From Dactylosporangium siamense (GTDB taxonomy: Bacteria; Actinomycetota; Actinomycetes; Mycobacteriales; Micromonosporaceae), in the NCBI RefSeq assembly GCF_016862795.1, contig NZ_BONQ01000117.1, positions 1-64,000 of the forward strand: a stretch of 64,000 bases of DNA. The letters run 5' to 3'. Below are positions 56,578-64,000 of this stretch, one piece after another (position 1 is the first letter of the stretch; the number at the start of each line of letters is the position of its first letter). The notes under the pieces were generated by a model. It saw only the letters and a program-made list of their open reading frames with translations. It searched no databases and was not told the DNA's origin. The translations under genes were made by a program, and so were the position numbers.

Positions 56578-57482
56578 GTGTCGGTCGGGGCGGGTGCGGG
56601 TAGGTTGAAGCGGGCGTTCACCGCGTACAGCGACCCGCCGAACCCGGCCACGGTCGCCGGGATGTCGAACTTCGGATGCGTGATCTCCTCGACGAGCGTC
56701 GCGGCGCGCAGATCATGCCCGAGCCGGAACTTGGCGATGACGTTGAAGAAGTTGCGCACGACGTACAGGTGCGGCCCGCGCAGCAACAGTCCGTCGCCCT
56801 GGAGCACGCTCGCGCCGCCGAGGTCGACCTGCGTGGCGGTCCCGCGGCGGGGGTCGAACGCGAACAGCCGGTCGGCGAGCATCTGCACGACGAGCAGCCG
56901 CCCGTCGGGGGTGGCCTCGATGCCGTTGTTGAACCCGTCGGCGTCGCCGAGCCCACCCGGCAGCGGGATCGTGCGCACCGCCGACTGCCCGGGCAGCCTG
57001 CCGAGCGGGCCGAGCGGCACCTCGTAGAGCACCGGCTGGTACGAGTCGGTGAAGTACGCGGCCCGCCCGGTGACCACGACGTCGTTGACGAAGGTGCCGC
57101 CGAACGCGTATTCGGCGAGGACCCGGCCGCTGTCCCCGTCGTAGACCGTGGCACCACCCCCGCCGGCGCCGGCCACCCACAGCCGCCCCCGGTGGTCGTG
57201 TTCGAGCCCGAGCGCCTGCTTCCCGGCCGCGCCGGCGACGAACGTGGCGCCCCTGCCCGTGGCCAGGCTGCCGCGGTACACGGCGCCGTCGGCGAGTGAC
57301 CCGACGTAGAACGTGGTGCCCCGGCCGGTGGCGATCCCCTCCGGCTGCCAGCCGTCGGGCAGGTCGATCACCTCGGGAAACGCGGGGCCGCCGGCTGTGT
57401 TCGGGCCCGCGTTCGCGGTGCCGGGCAGGGCGATCGCGGCGGCGACACCGGCGGCGCCGGCGAACAGTGTGCGTCTGTGCAT
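56550..57482 (-). CDS. exported SMP-30/gluconolactonase-like beta-propeller
   Basis: A 310-residue exported protein. The N-terminus MHRRTLFAGAAGVAAAIALPGTANA has the RR and hydrophobic core of a Tat-type signal, with cleavage after ANA. The rest has six-bladed propeller repeats: GWQPEGIATGRGTTFYVGSLADGAVYRG, GLEHDHRGRLWVAGAGGGGATVYDGDSG, FNNGIEATPDGRLLVVQMLADRLFAFDP. This is the SMP-30/strictosidine-synthase-like fold; lactonase activity is possible but unproven. A LacI-type palindrome about 50 bp upstream suggests control by the LacI gene 57726-58838. Confidence 0.86.
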   Translation of the reverse strand: MHRRTLFAGAAGVAAAIALPGTANAGPNTAGGPAFPEVIDLPDGWQPEGIATGRGTTFYVGSLADGAVYRGSLATGRGATFVAGAAGKQALGLEHDHRGRLWVAGAGGGGATVYDGDSGRVLAEYAFGGTFVNDVVVTGRAAYFTDSYQPVLYEVPLGPLGRLPGQSAVRTIPLPGGLGDADGFNNGIEATPDGRLLVVQMLADRLFAFDPRRGTATQVDLGGASVLQGDGLLLRGPHLYVVRNFFNVIAKFRLGHDLRAATLVEEITHPKFDIPATVAGFGGSLYAVNARFNLPAPAPTDTYSIVRVPA

Positions 57483-57532
57483 GAGGTCCTCCCCGTTTCA
57501 AGATCTCACCGGACCCCGCCATCCTATCGGCG

Positions 57533-57544
57533 TGAATCGATTGA
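57533..57544. promoter_or_regulatory. candidate LacI-type half-palindrome
   Basis: TGAATCGATTGA has a symmetric AATCGATT core with a central CG, as LacI/GalR operators do. It stands 51 bp upstream of the SMP-30-like ATG. Only one site is seen, so confidence is low. Confidence 0.35.
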
Positions 57545-57592
57545 TCTTGTCCCTCGGGGATTTGCTGGCGTCATTTCTTGGTCTGTTCCGCG

Positions 57593-57735
57593 GTCACGCC
57601 TTTCCCGGTCACGCCCTTTTCCCGGTCACGCCCCTTTTCCGGTCACGCCGACGCGTCGGTCCGCTCAGTCCGTCGGTCGGCTCAGTGCGTCGGTCAGGTC
57701 AGTGCGTCGGTCAGGTCAGCGTCGGTCACGTCAGT
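57593..57735. repeat. two adjacent arrays of 15-17 bp units
   Basis: First, three to four units ending CCCGGTCACGCC with 15-17 bp period (57593-57649). Then five units of GCGTCGGTCAGGTCAGT (17 bp, one of 15 bp) at 57653-57735. The last unit enters the final codons of the LacI gene (stop at 57726). Confidence 0.88.
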
Positions 57736-58838
57736 GCGGTGGTCGACCGTTCGATCAGGCGGGTCGGCAGCACGACCCGCCGGGCCGGGCCGTCGTCGCC
57801 GTCGAGCCGGGCCAAGAGCAGCCGCGCGGCGTGCCGGCCCATCTCCTCCGGGTCGTGCGCGATGACGCTCACCCCGAGCACGTCACCGAGGTCGAGCTCG
57901 TCGAACCCGATCAGTGCCGTGCCTTTGCCGGCAGCGCTGTTGCCGGCAGCGCTGTTGCCGGTGGCGGCGTCCTTGTCGGTGGCGGCGTTCCTGTGTGTGG
58001 CGGTGTCCCGGTGTGTGGCGGCGTCCTTGTTGGTGGCGGCGAACGGCGTGTGCCCGATCGCCCGCAGCGCGCCGGTCGTGATCCGGTTGTTGGTGGTGAA
58101 CAACGCCGTCGGCGCCGGGTCCCGGGCCAGCAGCGCCCGGACCGCCCGCTCGGCCTTGTCGACGTCGTGCGCGTCTTCGAGGAGGTAGTCGCGCCAGTCG
58201 GCGACGCCGGCCGCCTCCATCGCCTCCGCGAACCCCTCGACCCGGTCCTGGTGGGTGCTCAACCGCGACAGGTCCCCGACGATCCCGATCCGCCGGTGCC
58301 CGCGCTCGAGCAGGTGCTCGGCGGCGCGTTTCGCCCCGCCCCGGTTGTCCAGCAGCACCGCGTCCGCGGTCAGGTCGACCGGCGGCCGGTCCACGAACAC
58401 GAACGGGCTCCCGTGCCGCCGCTCCGCGGCCAGGTGCCCGTGCTCGGCCATCGTCGAGGCGACCACGAGCCCCCGGACCCTGCGTTCGAGCAGCGAGTCC
58501 GTGAGCCGGCGCTCCCATTCCGGGTTCTCGTCGGTGCTGGCGGTGATCAGCTGCAGCCCGTGCATGCGCAGCTCCCGTTCGAGCCCGCTGGCGAGCCGCG
58601 AGTAGAACGGGTTGGCGAGGTCGCCGCTGAGCAACCCCACGAGCGTCGAGGTGTTGCCGCCGCGGCGCAGCTCCCGGGCGGTCCGGTTCAGCCGGTACCC
58701 CAGCTCGTCGGCGGCGCTCTGCACCCGCGCCTTGGTCTCGACCGCGACGTACCCTTCGCCGCTCAACGCGCGCGACGCCGTCTTGACCGACACGCCCGAC
58801 AGCGCCGCCACTTGTGCCAGGCTCGGCCGGCTACTCAT
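57726..58838 (-). CDS. LacI-family transcriptional regulator
   Basis: A 370-residue regulator: HTH SLAQVAALSGVSVKTASRALSGEGYVAVETKARVQSAADELGYRLN, then a periplasmic-binding-protein-like sensor (STLVGLLSGDLANPFYSRLASGLERELR; LVVASTMAEHGHLAAERRHGSPFVFVDRPP; RRIGIVGDLSRLSTHQDRVEGFAEAM). Arrays insert about 40 residues (268-305, NKDAATHRDTATHRNAAT...GNSAAGNSAAGKG) between the GALRAIG helix and the strand ALIGFDELDLGDV. Most LacI proteins have almost none there. It probably responds to a sugar. The SMP-30-like gene downstream is a possible target. Confidence 0.93.
   Translation of the reverse strand: MSSRPSLAQVAALSGVSVKTASRALSGEGYVAVETKARVQSAADELGYRLNRTARELRRGGNTSTLVGLLSGDLANPFYSRLASGLERELRMHGLQLITASTDENPEWERRLTDSLLERRVRGLVVASTMAEHGHLAAERRHGSPFVFVDRPPVDLTADAVLLDNRGGAKRAAEHLLERGHRRIGIVGDLSRLSTHQDRVEGFAEAMEAAGVADWRDYLLEDAHDVDKAERAVRALLARDPAPTALFTTNNRITTGALRAIGHTPFAATNKDAATHRDTATHRNAATDKDAATGNSAAGNSAAGKGTALIGFDELDLGDVLGVSVIAHDPEEMGRHAARLLLARLDGDDGPARRVVLPTRLIERSTTALT
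57925..58044. repeat. in-frame 15- and 18-bp arrays inside the LacI sensor domain
   Basis: Two units of TTGCCGGCAGCGCTG (15 bp) are followed by four of GTGGCGGCGTCCTTGTCG (18 bp) with changes. Both keep the reading frame. Confidence 0.9.
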
Positions 58839-58845
58839 CGGAGGA

Positions 58846-59133
58846 TTATGGCAGCAACCCGCGCGGGAGGTCGCCGCGGACGCCGGTCCTCATCGTCGCG
58901 AGCCGCAGCCGCAGCCGCCCCGGCTCCTGGCGGTGCTGGTCGTCGCCGCCGCCGGGAAGTGGCGACAGGCCGGTCCCATCGGCCGTCGCCAGCGTCCGGG
59001 CCCGCCGGTCCCAGACGTCGGCGAGGGTCGCCATCTCCTCCCGGTCGAACCGGCGGGCGTCGGCCGCCAGCTCACCGATCCGCGTCACCAACCTGTCCAG
59101 CAGCACCCCGAACGCCGCGGCCGCACCAGCCAT
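58846..59133 (-). CDS. hypothetical protein, 95 residues
   Basis: Not recognised. The N-terminal half is helical (AAAAFGVLLDRLVTRIGELAADARRFDREEMATLADVWDRRARTL) and the C-terminal half is basic and Gly/Arg-rich, probably disordered. It ends 7 bp before the LacI start, so it may be the first gene of that transcript. Start ATG 59133. Confidence 0.6.
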   Translation of the reverse strand: MAGAAAAFGVLLDRLVTRIGELAADARRFDREEMATLADVWDRRARTLATADGTGLSPLPGGGDDQHRQEPGRLRLRLATMRTGVRGDLPRGLLP

Positions 59134-59213
59134 CCCATGTCTCCCCGTGTGGTTGCCGGGCCCAACCGTCTTGCTGCCGGCCCGCATTGTTCCTGCGTCC
59201 TACTGTGACGGTC

Positions 59214-59996
59214 ATGGTGCACGAGGTCTGGGCGAAGGGCGACGCCTACGAGGCGTACGTCGGTCGATGGAGCCGTCCCGTCGCGGCCAGATTCCTGCGA
59301 TGGCTGGCCGTGCCGCCGGGCCGGCGCTGGCTCGACGTCGGCTGCGGCACCGGCGCTCTCACCGGGACGGTCCTGTCCGCCGCGGCGCCGGCCGAGGTGA
59401 CGGGCGTCGACCCGTCCGAGGGGTTCCTCACCACGGCCAGATCGCGGCTCGCCGCGCGCTTCATCACCGGCGACGCCCGTGCCCTGCCGGTCCCGGACGC
59501 GTCCGTCGACGTGGTCGTCAGCGGGCTCGCCCTCAACTTCGTGCCCACCCCCGCCGAGGCGGTCGCCGAGTTCACCAGGGTCGCCGCCTCCGGCGGCCTC
59601 GTCGCCGCGTACGTCTGGGACTACGCCGACGGCATGGCCATGATGCGCCACTTCTGGGACGCCGCGACCAGCCTCGACCCGTCCGCCGCCGCCCTCGACG
59701 AGGGCCGCCGCTTCTCGATCTGCGACACCGCCACGCTGAGCGACCTGTGGTCCACCGCCGGCCTGTCCGACGTCACGACCCTCCCGATCGACACGACGGC
59801 GGTCTTCGCCGACTTCGACGACTACTGGACCCCGTTCCTCGGCGGCGCCGGCCCCGCCCCGAGCTACGTCGCGTCGCTGTCCACCGAGCACCGCGACACG
59901 CTGCGCGACCTGCTCCGCGAGCGCCTGCCCCGAGCCGCGGACGGATCGATCTCGCTCCTCGCCCGGGCCCTTGCGGTCCGCGGAACAGCCGCCTGA
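59214..59996 (+). CDS. SAM-dependent methyltransferase
   Basis: A 260-residue class I methyltransferase. Motif I WLDVGCGTGALTGTVLSAA lies near 38-56, the acidic strand end VTGVDPSEGFL near 62-72, and the DARALPVPDASVDVVVSGLALNFVP region near 85-110, as in the Methyltransf_11 group. The N-terminus AKGDAYEAYVGRWSRPVAARFLRWL is the common start of this actinobacterial group. No substrate can be assigned. A 16-bp array starts at its stop codon. Confidence 0.94.
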   Translation: MVHEVWAKGDAYEAYVGRWSRPVAARFLRWLAVPPGRRWLDVGCGTGALTGTVLSAAAPAEVTGVDPSEGFLTTARSRLAARFITGDARALPVPDASVDVVVSGLALNFVPTPAEAVAEFTRVAASGGLVAAYVWDYADGMAMMRHFWDAATSLDPSAAALDEGRRFSICDTATLSDLWSTAGLSDVTTLPIDTTAVFADFDDYWTPFLGGAGPAPSYVASLSTEHRDTLRDLLRERLPRAADGSISLLARALAVRGTAA

Positions 59997-60065
59997 GCCG
60001 CAGCGCGCCTGAGCCGCAGCGCGCCTGAGCCGCAGCGCGCCTGAGCCGCAGCGCGCCTGAGCCGC
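59991..60065. repeat. 16-bp tandem array, 4.7 copies, spanning a stop codon
   Basis: Units of GCCTGAGCCGCAGCGC start at 59991, and the first unit contains the TGA stop (59994-59996) of the methyltransferase. Confidence 0.96.
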
Positions 60066-60167
60066 GTTCCGCCCGACAGTTCCGTCAACGCCGTCAGCGC
60101 CCGCAGCTTCCGTCAGCTCCGCTGCTACGTCAACGCCATCAGCGTCCGCAACTCCGCCAGCACCCTC

Positions 60168-60239
60168 AGCGCCGGCAGCACCCTCAGCGCCGGCAGCACC
60201 CTAAGCGCCGGCAGCACCCTAAGCGCCGGCAGCACCCTC
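60168..60239. repeat. 18-bp tandem array, 4 copies
   Basis: Four copies of AGCGCCGGCAGCACCCTM follow the 16-bp array after about 100 bp of looser CGTCAGC-type repeats. The gap 59997-60295 contains no gene and appears to be almost wholly repeat-derived. Confidence 0.95.
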
Positions 60240-60295
60240 AGCGCCCTCAGCGGCCCAGCGCCGCCGACGCCCTTGGTGGCTGGCTGCTCAGTGCC

Positions 60296-61282
60296 TCAGC
60301 GTTGGTGCCATTCGGCGAGGACCCGGGTCTCCTGCTCGGCGGTCAGCCGAGCCGCCGGCGGCGGGAGCGGGTCCCGCACCGCGCTCTCGTACGTCTCCCG
60401 CACCGTCTCCCGCAACGGCCGCGGCGACAGTCCCGCCGCGAACGCCGCCGCCGGGTTCGCCGCGTTCAGGTCCTTCTCCACATCGAACGCCGACCACAGC
60501 GGCAGCGCCTCCGCGGTCAGTCCCCGCTCGCCGAGGAAGTCCGGGTCGACCCAGGTCAGCTTCGTCCCGGGCGGCCCGACCTCGGCGACCATCGCCTCCA
60601 GGAGCTCCTCGAACGAGAACGGCGGCGCCGGGCTGACCGCGTGGAACACGCCGCCGCCGGGCCGTCCGAGCAGCCGGATCGTCCAGTCCGCCAGGTCCCG
60701 CGCGTCGATGACCTGGATCGCGGCGTCCCGCGGCCCGGGCGCCAGGATCTCCCCGCCGCGGGCGACCCGCTCGACCCAGAACGTGAACCGCGACAGGTGG
60801 TCGTGCGGCCCCACCACATACGTCGGCCGCACGATCAGCGTCGACGTCCCGAACCGCTCCGCCGCGACCCGCTCACAGGCGGCCTTCAGCGGCCCGTACG
60901 TCTCGTCGGTGACCTCATCGACCGTCGGGTCGTCGAGCTCCAGCAGCGGCGAGTTCTCCGCGAACCCCGGGCCGGCCGGCACGTCGTAGACCGACACGCT
61001 GGAGATGTATACATACCGTCCGCCCCGCCCGTCGAGCGCGTCGGCCAGCCCGTCGACCTGCCGCGGCAGGTAACCGCTGACGTCGACGGTCGCGTCCCAG
61101 TCGCCCGCCAGCAGCCCGTCCGGCAGCGAGTTGCGGTCAGCCCGCAGGTGCACGGCGGCCGGGAACAGGTCCGGGCCGGTCTGCCCCCGGTGCAGCAGCG
61201 TCACCTCATGCCCAGCGGCCAGCGCCGCCTCGGTGATGTGCCGCCCGACGAACCTGGTGCCCCCGACGATCAGGATTCGCAT
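60296..61282 (-). CDS. NAD-dependent epimerase/dehydratase-family protein
   Basis: A 328-residue extended SDR: MRILIVGGTRFVGRHITEAALAAGHEVTLLHRGQTGPDLFPAAVHLRADRN at the N-terminus, VSGYLPRQVDGLADALDGRGGRYVYISSVSVYD with the active-site Ser, and TYGPLKAACERV supplying Tyr-x3-Lys. The FHAVSPAPPFSFEELLEAMVAEVG segment is typical of the isoflavone-reductase/RNA-binding-like epimerase branch. The substrate is unknown. It stands alone. Confidence 0.93.
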   Translation of the reverse strand: MRILIVGGTRFVGRHITEAALAAGHEVTLLHRGQTGPDLFPAAVHLRADRNSLPDGLLAGDWDATVDVSGYLPRQVDGLADALDGRGGRYVYISSVSVYDVPAGPGFAENSPLLELDDPTVDEVTDETYGPLKAACERVAAERFGTSTLIVRPTYVVGPHDHLSRFTFWVERVARGGEILAPGPRDAAIQVIDARDLADWTIRLLGRPGGGVFHAVSPAPPFSFEELLEAMVAEVGPPGTKLTWVDPDFLGERGLTAEALPLWSAFDVEKDLNAANPAAAFAAGLSPRPLRETVRETYESAVRDPLPPPAARLTAEQETRVLAEWHQR

Positions 61283-61391
61283 GCACCCAAGCCTAATGCG
61301 TGAACACCCCACCCACCGTCACCGCCAACCCTCCACTTCCCCGCGCGCCGCGGCCGTCCGGGAGGGTTGCCGGCTCGGCTCATCCCGAAGT

Positions 61392-62273
61392 TCAGCCGGC
61401 GAATTGGTCGCCGAGGTCCTGAATCTTCTCAGCGGTGCCGACGCGGCGGAGCCAGGTTTCGAGCTGGTCCTGGTCGGTGCAGTCGGCGATGAGGGTGCGC
61501 TGCTCCTCCGACACCGTAACGCCGCGCGCGTCGAGCACCACCAGCACCGCTTTGGCCTCCCCGCGAGCTTCCCCGCGAGCTTCTCCAGCGCTGAAATTCC
61601 GGCGGGCGAAGTCGCTCTGATACTGGTGAGCCGTGGTGGTCATGAGTGCCTCCAGGTAAGCCCGGGCCGCCGCCGGCAGCACCGTAAGTACGAGGTCAGT
61701 GTACAGGTCGGCCTGTTCTTGATCGATCACGTGAAGCCCTGTGAGCAGCGCTTCGAAGAGCGGTTGGGGGTCCGTTCGGCCGCCGTGCGCGAGTGTCGAC
61801 AGGACTGCCAGCTCCGGACTTTTCCGGGCAATGGTGAGGTCGGTGACGAGCGGAATCTGATCCGGGCCGACCGCCACGGGCGTCACCACCGACCCCGGCG
61901 GACCGATCGAGATCGGCGCTGCAGACCAGCGCGCGACCTGCTGAGCGGGACAGACAACCAGCAGGGCGACCGGGCATTTCAGCCGGGCGTGCAGCGTCGC
62001 CACGTACACGGGCCAACTGCGTCGTTTGCGTGCGTCTGCCTTGAGCTGAACCTCGACGACGACCGCCAGGACGGTCCTTTTCTGATTGCTCAGCGTCACC
62101 ACGGCGTCTGCCCGGTATTCGGCTGGGGCCACGTCGGTCAAGTCGCCCGGGGACAACCGCGCCTCGTTGAAACTGGGCACGCCGGCGTGCAGTGGACCCT
62201 CCAGGAGCTCTGCGGCGAGCGCCGGTCTCTCTCGGAACATCGCGATGACCGTCTCGTGCAGTTGTGTCGGCAT
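61392..62273 (-). CDS. hypothetical protein with Rpn/PD-(D/E)XK-like features
   Basis: A 293-residue protein of a type common in actinobacteria: PTQLHETVIAMFRERPALAAELLEGPLHAGVPSFNEARLSPGDLTDVAPAEYRADAVVTL, then TVLAVVVEVQLKADARKRRSWPVYVATLHARLKCPVALLVVCP. The D...EVQL pattern (Asp in YRADAVV; Glu and Gln in VEVQL; Lys after) resembles the PD-(D/E)XK nuclease core of Rpn-like proteins. GEARGEARGEAK, a 12-bp repeat, precedes the C-terminal helices. The nuclease link is an inference. Confidence 0.7.
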   Translation of the reverse strand: MPTQLHETVIAMFRERPALAAELLEGPLHAGVPSFNEARLSPGDLTDVAPAEYRADAVVTLSNQKRTVLAVVVEVQLKADARKRRSWPVYVATLHARLKCPVALLVVCPAQQVARWSAAPISIGPPGSVVTPVAVGPDQIPLVTDLTIARKSPELAVLSTLAHGGRTDPQPLFEALLTGLHVIDQEQADLYTDLVLTVLPAAARAYLEALMTTTAHQYQSDFARRNFSAGEARGEARGEAKAVLVVLDARGVTVSEEQRTLIADCTDQDQLETWLRRVGTAEKIQDLGDQFAG

Positions 62274-62441
62274 GGTGCTGCAGCTTATCGACGTTGCTCA
62301 CGTTCTGCTAATACCCTGATCACGCTGCGTAGGTACTTCTGGATCGAAGTTGACCCGTGAGCGCTTGATTCCTCCGCGACAACGTGGGTACGAGTGCCGC
62401 ACCGGAAGCATGAGTCACATGCAGCGAGTCAGGAGGGTGCC

Positions 62442-62996
62442 GTGGCCGGATCGCACGCCGTGGACTGGGCCGCCCGCCGGCTGGTCGTCGAGGCCGAGGG
62501 TTCGTTCGAGGACGTCGTCGCCCGGTACGAGGGCGCCGTCCCCGATTATCCAGCCGCGCGCATCGAGCAGCTCGTGGCCGACGACGCCGGGTGGCAGGCG
62601 GTGTGCGACCTGACCGACACCGTCGCCCGGCACGGGTTCCTGATCTACTGGAAGATCGCGGCCGACTCGCTCATGCGCGTCGCCGGGGACACCTCCCGGT
62701 GCGCCGCCTACCTCATGGGCAACCACACGATCGCCGAGCGGATGTTCCGCCACGATCCGACCGCGATGCTGTACGCCCCGCTGCGCACCGTGATCTCACA
62801 GGAGCCGGGCGGACCGGTCCTGTTCTCGACGGACCAGCCGAGCCTGCACTTCGCCTCGCTCGGCCGGCCGGAGATCACCGAGGTCGGCATCGAACTCGAC
62901 CACAAGCTCGGCGCCCTGCTGGCCGCGCTGGGCCTGCCCGTACCCGCGTGCCTCAACCAACCTCAACCAGCCTCAACCGGCACCGACCAGCACTGA
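62442..62996 (+). CDS. DUF302-like protein
   Basis: A 184-residue soluble protein. RRLVVEAEGSFEDVVARYEGAVPDYPAARIEQLVADDAGWQAVCDLTDTVARHGFLIYWKIAADSLMRVAGDTSRCAAYLMGNHTIAERMFRHDPTAMLYAPLRTVISQEPGGPVLFSTDQPSLHFASLG has the layout of DUF302 proteins. GTG 62442 has AGGAGG five bases upstream. The C-terminal tail (NQPQPASTGTDQH) comes from a short CAACCAGCCT repeat. Function is unknown. Confidence 0.82.
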   Translation: MAGSHAVDWAARRLVVEAEGSFEDVVARYEGAVPDYPAARIEQLVADDAGWQAVCDLTDTVARHGFLIYWKIAADSLMRVAGDTSRCAAYLMGNHTIAERMFRHDPTAMLYAPLRTVISQEPGGPVLFSTDQPSLHFASLGRPEITEVGIELDHKLGALLAALGLPVPACLNQPQPASTGTDQH

Positions 62997-63003
62997 CCGG
63001 CCG

Positions 63004-63711
63004 TCAGTGCCTCGGCATCGCCGGTGACCAGCGCACCGGCAAGGTCCCGGTCGCGGTGAGGGCGGCGTTGATCCGGCTGAACGGCCGGCTGCCGAGGAAG
63101 CCCGTCGGGTTCATCGGGCTTGGGTGACCGGCCCGCAGCACGACGTGCCGGTCGTTCGTCACCAGCGGGGCCTTCGCCTTCGCCGCCGCGCCCCACAGCA
63201 CGAACACCACCCGCTCCGCCTTCGCGTTCAGCGCCCGGATCGTGGCGTCGGTGACGTTCTCCCAACCCTGGCTCTTGTGCGAGTTCGGGGTGCCGGCGCG
63301 GACGGTCAGCACCGCGTTGAGCAGCATCACCCCCTGCCGGCTCCAGGCGGTCAGGTCGCCGGACGGCGGCGGCTCGACGCCCAGGTCGTCCCGCATCTCC
63401 CGGTACACGTTGAGCAACGACGGCGGCACCGCAACACCCGGCGGCACGCTGAAACTCAGCCCGTGGGCCTGTCCCGGCTTGATGTACGGGTCCTGCCCGA
63501 GAATGAGGACCCGGGTCGACGCGAGCGGGCACAACCGGTACGCCGCGAAGATGTCCTGCTTGCGTGGGTACACCGCGGTGGACCGGTACTGCTCGACAAC
63601 GAACGACGACAGCGCCGCAACGACCGCGGCGTCGACGAACGGCGTGACCGCCTCCCGCCAGTCGTCGGGCATGAAGTCCAGCAGATACACGGGCTTCGCC
63701 GGCACGGTCAT
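63004..63711 (-). CDS. ung: uracil-DNA glycosylase, family 1
   Basis: A 235-residue DNA repair enzyme that excises uracil from DNA. The water-activating loop is VLILGQDPYIKPGQAHGLSFSV (GQDPY 72-76, catalytic Asp74). LLNAVLTVRAGTPNSHKSQGWE is the family's N-strand, and VLRAGHPSPMNPTGFLGSRPFSRIN has the catalytic His and DNA-intercalation loop. ATG 63711 is chosen as the Met before the conserved start. It faces the DUF302 gene tail to tail with a 7-bp gap. Confidence 0.97.
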   Translation of the reverse strand: MTVPAKPVYLLDFMPDDWREAVTPFVDAAVVAALSSFVVEQYRSTAVYPRKQDIFAAYRLCPLASTRVLILGQDPYIKPGQAHGLSFSVPPGVAVPPSLLNVYREMRDDLGVEPPPSGDLTAWSRQGVMLLNAVLTVRAGTPNSHKSQGWENVTDATIRALNAKAERVVFVLWGAAAKAKAPLVTNDRHVVLRAGHPSPMNPTGFLGSRPFSRINAALTATGTLPVRWSPAMPRH

Positions 63712-63855
63712 GGCCCGCAATCTATCTCGCGCTCCCCGCCGCACCCGTCAGAGGTCGGTGAGGCAGCGCGTCACCTCGCGGATCTCGGCGGCTGCTGGAG
63801 GCGGTGACAGGACCATCGCCGTACCGCTGGATTCGCTCCGGCGGTAGCGCGAGCC
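63712..63855. other. short gap upstream of ung
   Basis: Presumably holds the ung promoter. No inverted repeat or gene is evident. Confidence 0.4.
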
Positions 63856-64000
63856 TCACCAGCTGCGCGCCACCCCGGCAGCGACGGCCGCGCGGCACTC
63901 GGCGTCGAGTCCGCCCGGTGCCCCGGGTGGAACTCGGTCTCGTCCGGGAACCGGTCGAAGATCTTCGTCGTCACAACGCTGGTGTCCACACGCCGGAGGT
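63856..64000 (-). pseudogene. possible frameshifted gene fragment at the window edge
   Basis: On the minus strand the first about 40 codons show strong coding bias in one frame (VTTKIFDRFPDETEFHPGHRA). The end shows it in another (GGLDAECRAAVAAGVARSW, then stop at 63858-63856). A single-base shift near 63905-63915 would join them. I do not recognise the product. It could be a decayed gene, a sequencing error, or two unrelated frames. Confidence 0.3.

Noticed and set aside
57313-58188. Plus-strand frames over the SMP-30 and LacI genes, and the 839-residue frame 57477-59996
   Set aside because: They are antisense to recognisable genes; the only real part of the long frame is the methyltransferase starting at 59214.

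Overview
The window is chromosomal DNA from a very GC-rich actinobacterium. The evidence is near-saturated G/C at third codon positions, many GTG starts and ATGA/GTGA gene overlaps, an ECF41 sigma factor, a SigE-type ECF factor, DUF222-HNH and LLM/F420-type proteins, and an actinobacterial holin/DUF3618/DUF4235 operon. A Micromonosporales- or Cryptosporangiales-like host is my guess from gene style, not a demonstrated fact. I see no rRNA, tRNA, CRISPR array, IS element or prophage.

Layout. 0.4-3.1 kb: xylose operon xylAB behind a XylR-type palindrome. 3.8-5 kb: small membrane-protein operon. 5-9.3 kb: DHA2 exporter and divergent TetR regulator sharing three operators, then two Ntn-hydrolase-type proteins. 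9.4-12.1 kb: LysR regulator and 2,2-dialkylglycine decarboxylase (dgdR/dgdA). 12.2-14.1 kb: NarL-type two-component system. 14.2-21.4 kb: SDR plus QueA-like protein, DUF222-HNH protein, zinc-ribbon protein, VOC, Mug glycosylase, NTF2-like, RidA, pentapeptide-repeat protein. 21.6-27.5 kb: HrpA helicase and a convergent MFS protein. 27.5-32.3 kb: secreted/membrane and unknown proteins, including a 713-aa protein I could not assign. 32.4-35.5 kb: ohrR-ohr-oxidoreductase-DoxX-GNAT operon behind a palindrome. 35.6-37.8 kb: secreted ThuA/DUF1080/double discoidin protein. 38.6-43.3 kb: GMC oxidoreductase and two ECF sigma systems. 43.5-50.4 kb: small unknowns, TRIC channel, VOC, beta-helix lipoprotein, DUF985 cupin, NlpC/P60 hydrolase. 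50.9-57.5 kb: YbaK-like, LLM flavoprotein, GH13 amylase, YdeI, VOC, WYL regulator, SMP-30-like protein. 57.7-64 kb: LacI regulator, methyltransferase, epimerase, DUF302, uracil-DNA glycosylase, and a broken fragment at the edge.

The most unusual property is not a gene. I count roughly 45 short tandem arrays in 64 kb, about one per 1.4 kb. Most have their own unit sequence (8-24 bp, 2-11 copies). Within genes the unit length is almost always a multiple of three (9, 12, 15, 18, 21 bp), so arrays become peptide repeats in linkers, C-terminal tails and even inside conserved domains (GNAT, LacI, ECF41, LysR, GAF). Between genes, units of 8, 11, 13, 16, 17 and 22 bp also occur and often abut or enter the neighbouring stop codon. 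This looks like genome-wide local duplication filtered by selection for reading frame, not spread of one repeat family.

Regulation readable from the sequence: inverted repeats upstream of xylA, between the TetR and MFS genes, upstream of ohrR, and between the WYL regulator and its divergent operon. Strong hairpin terminators lie at 3558-3590, 44541-44572 and 49479-49517.
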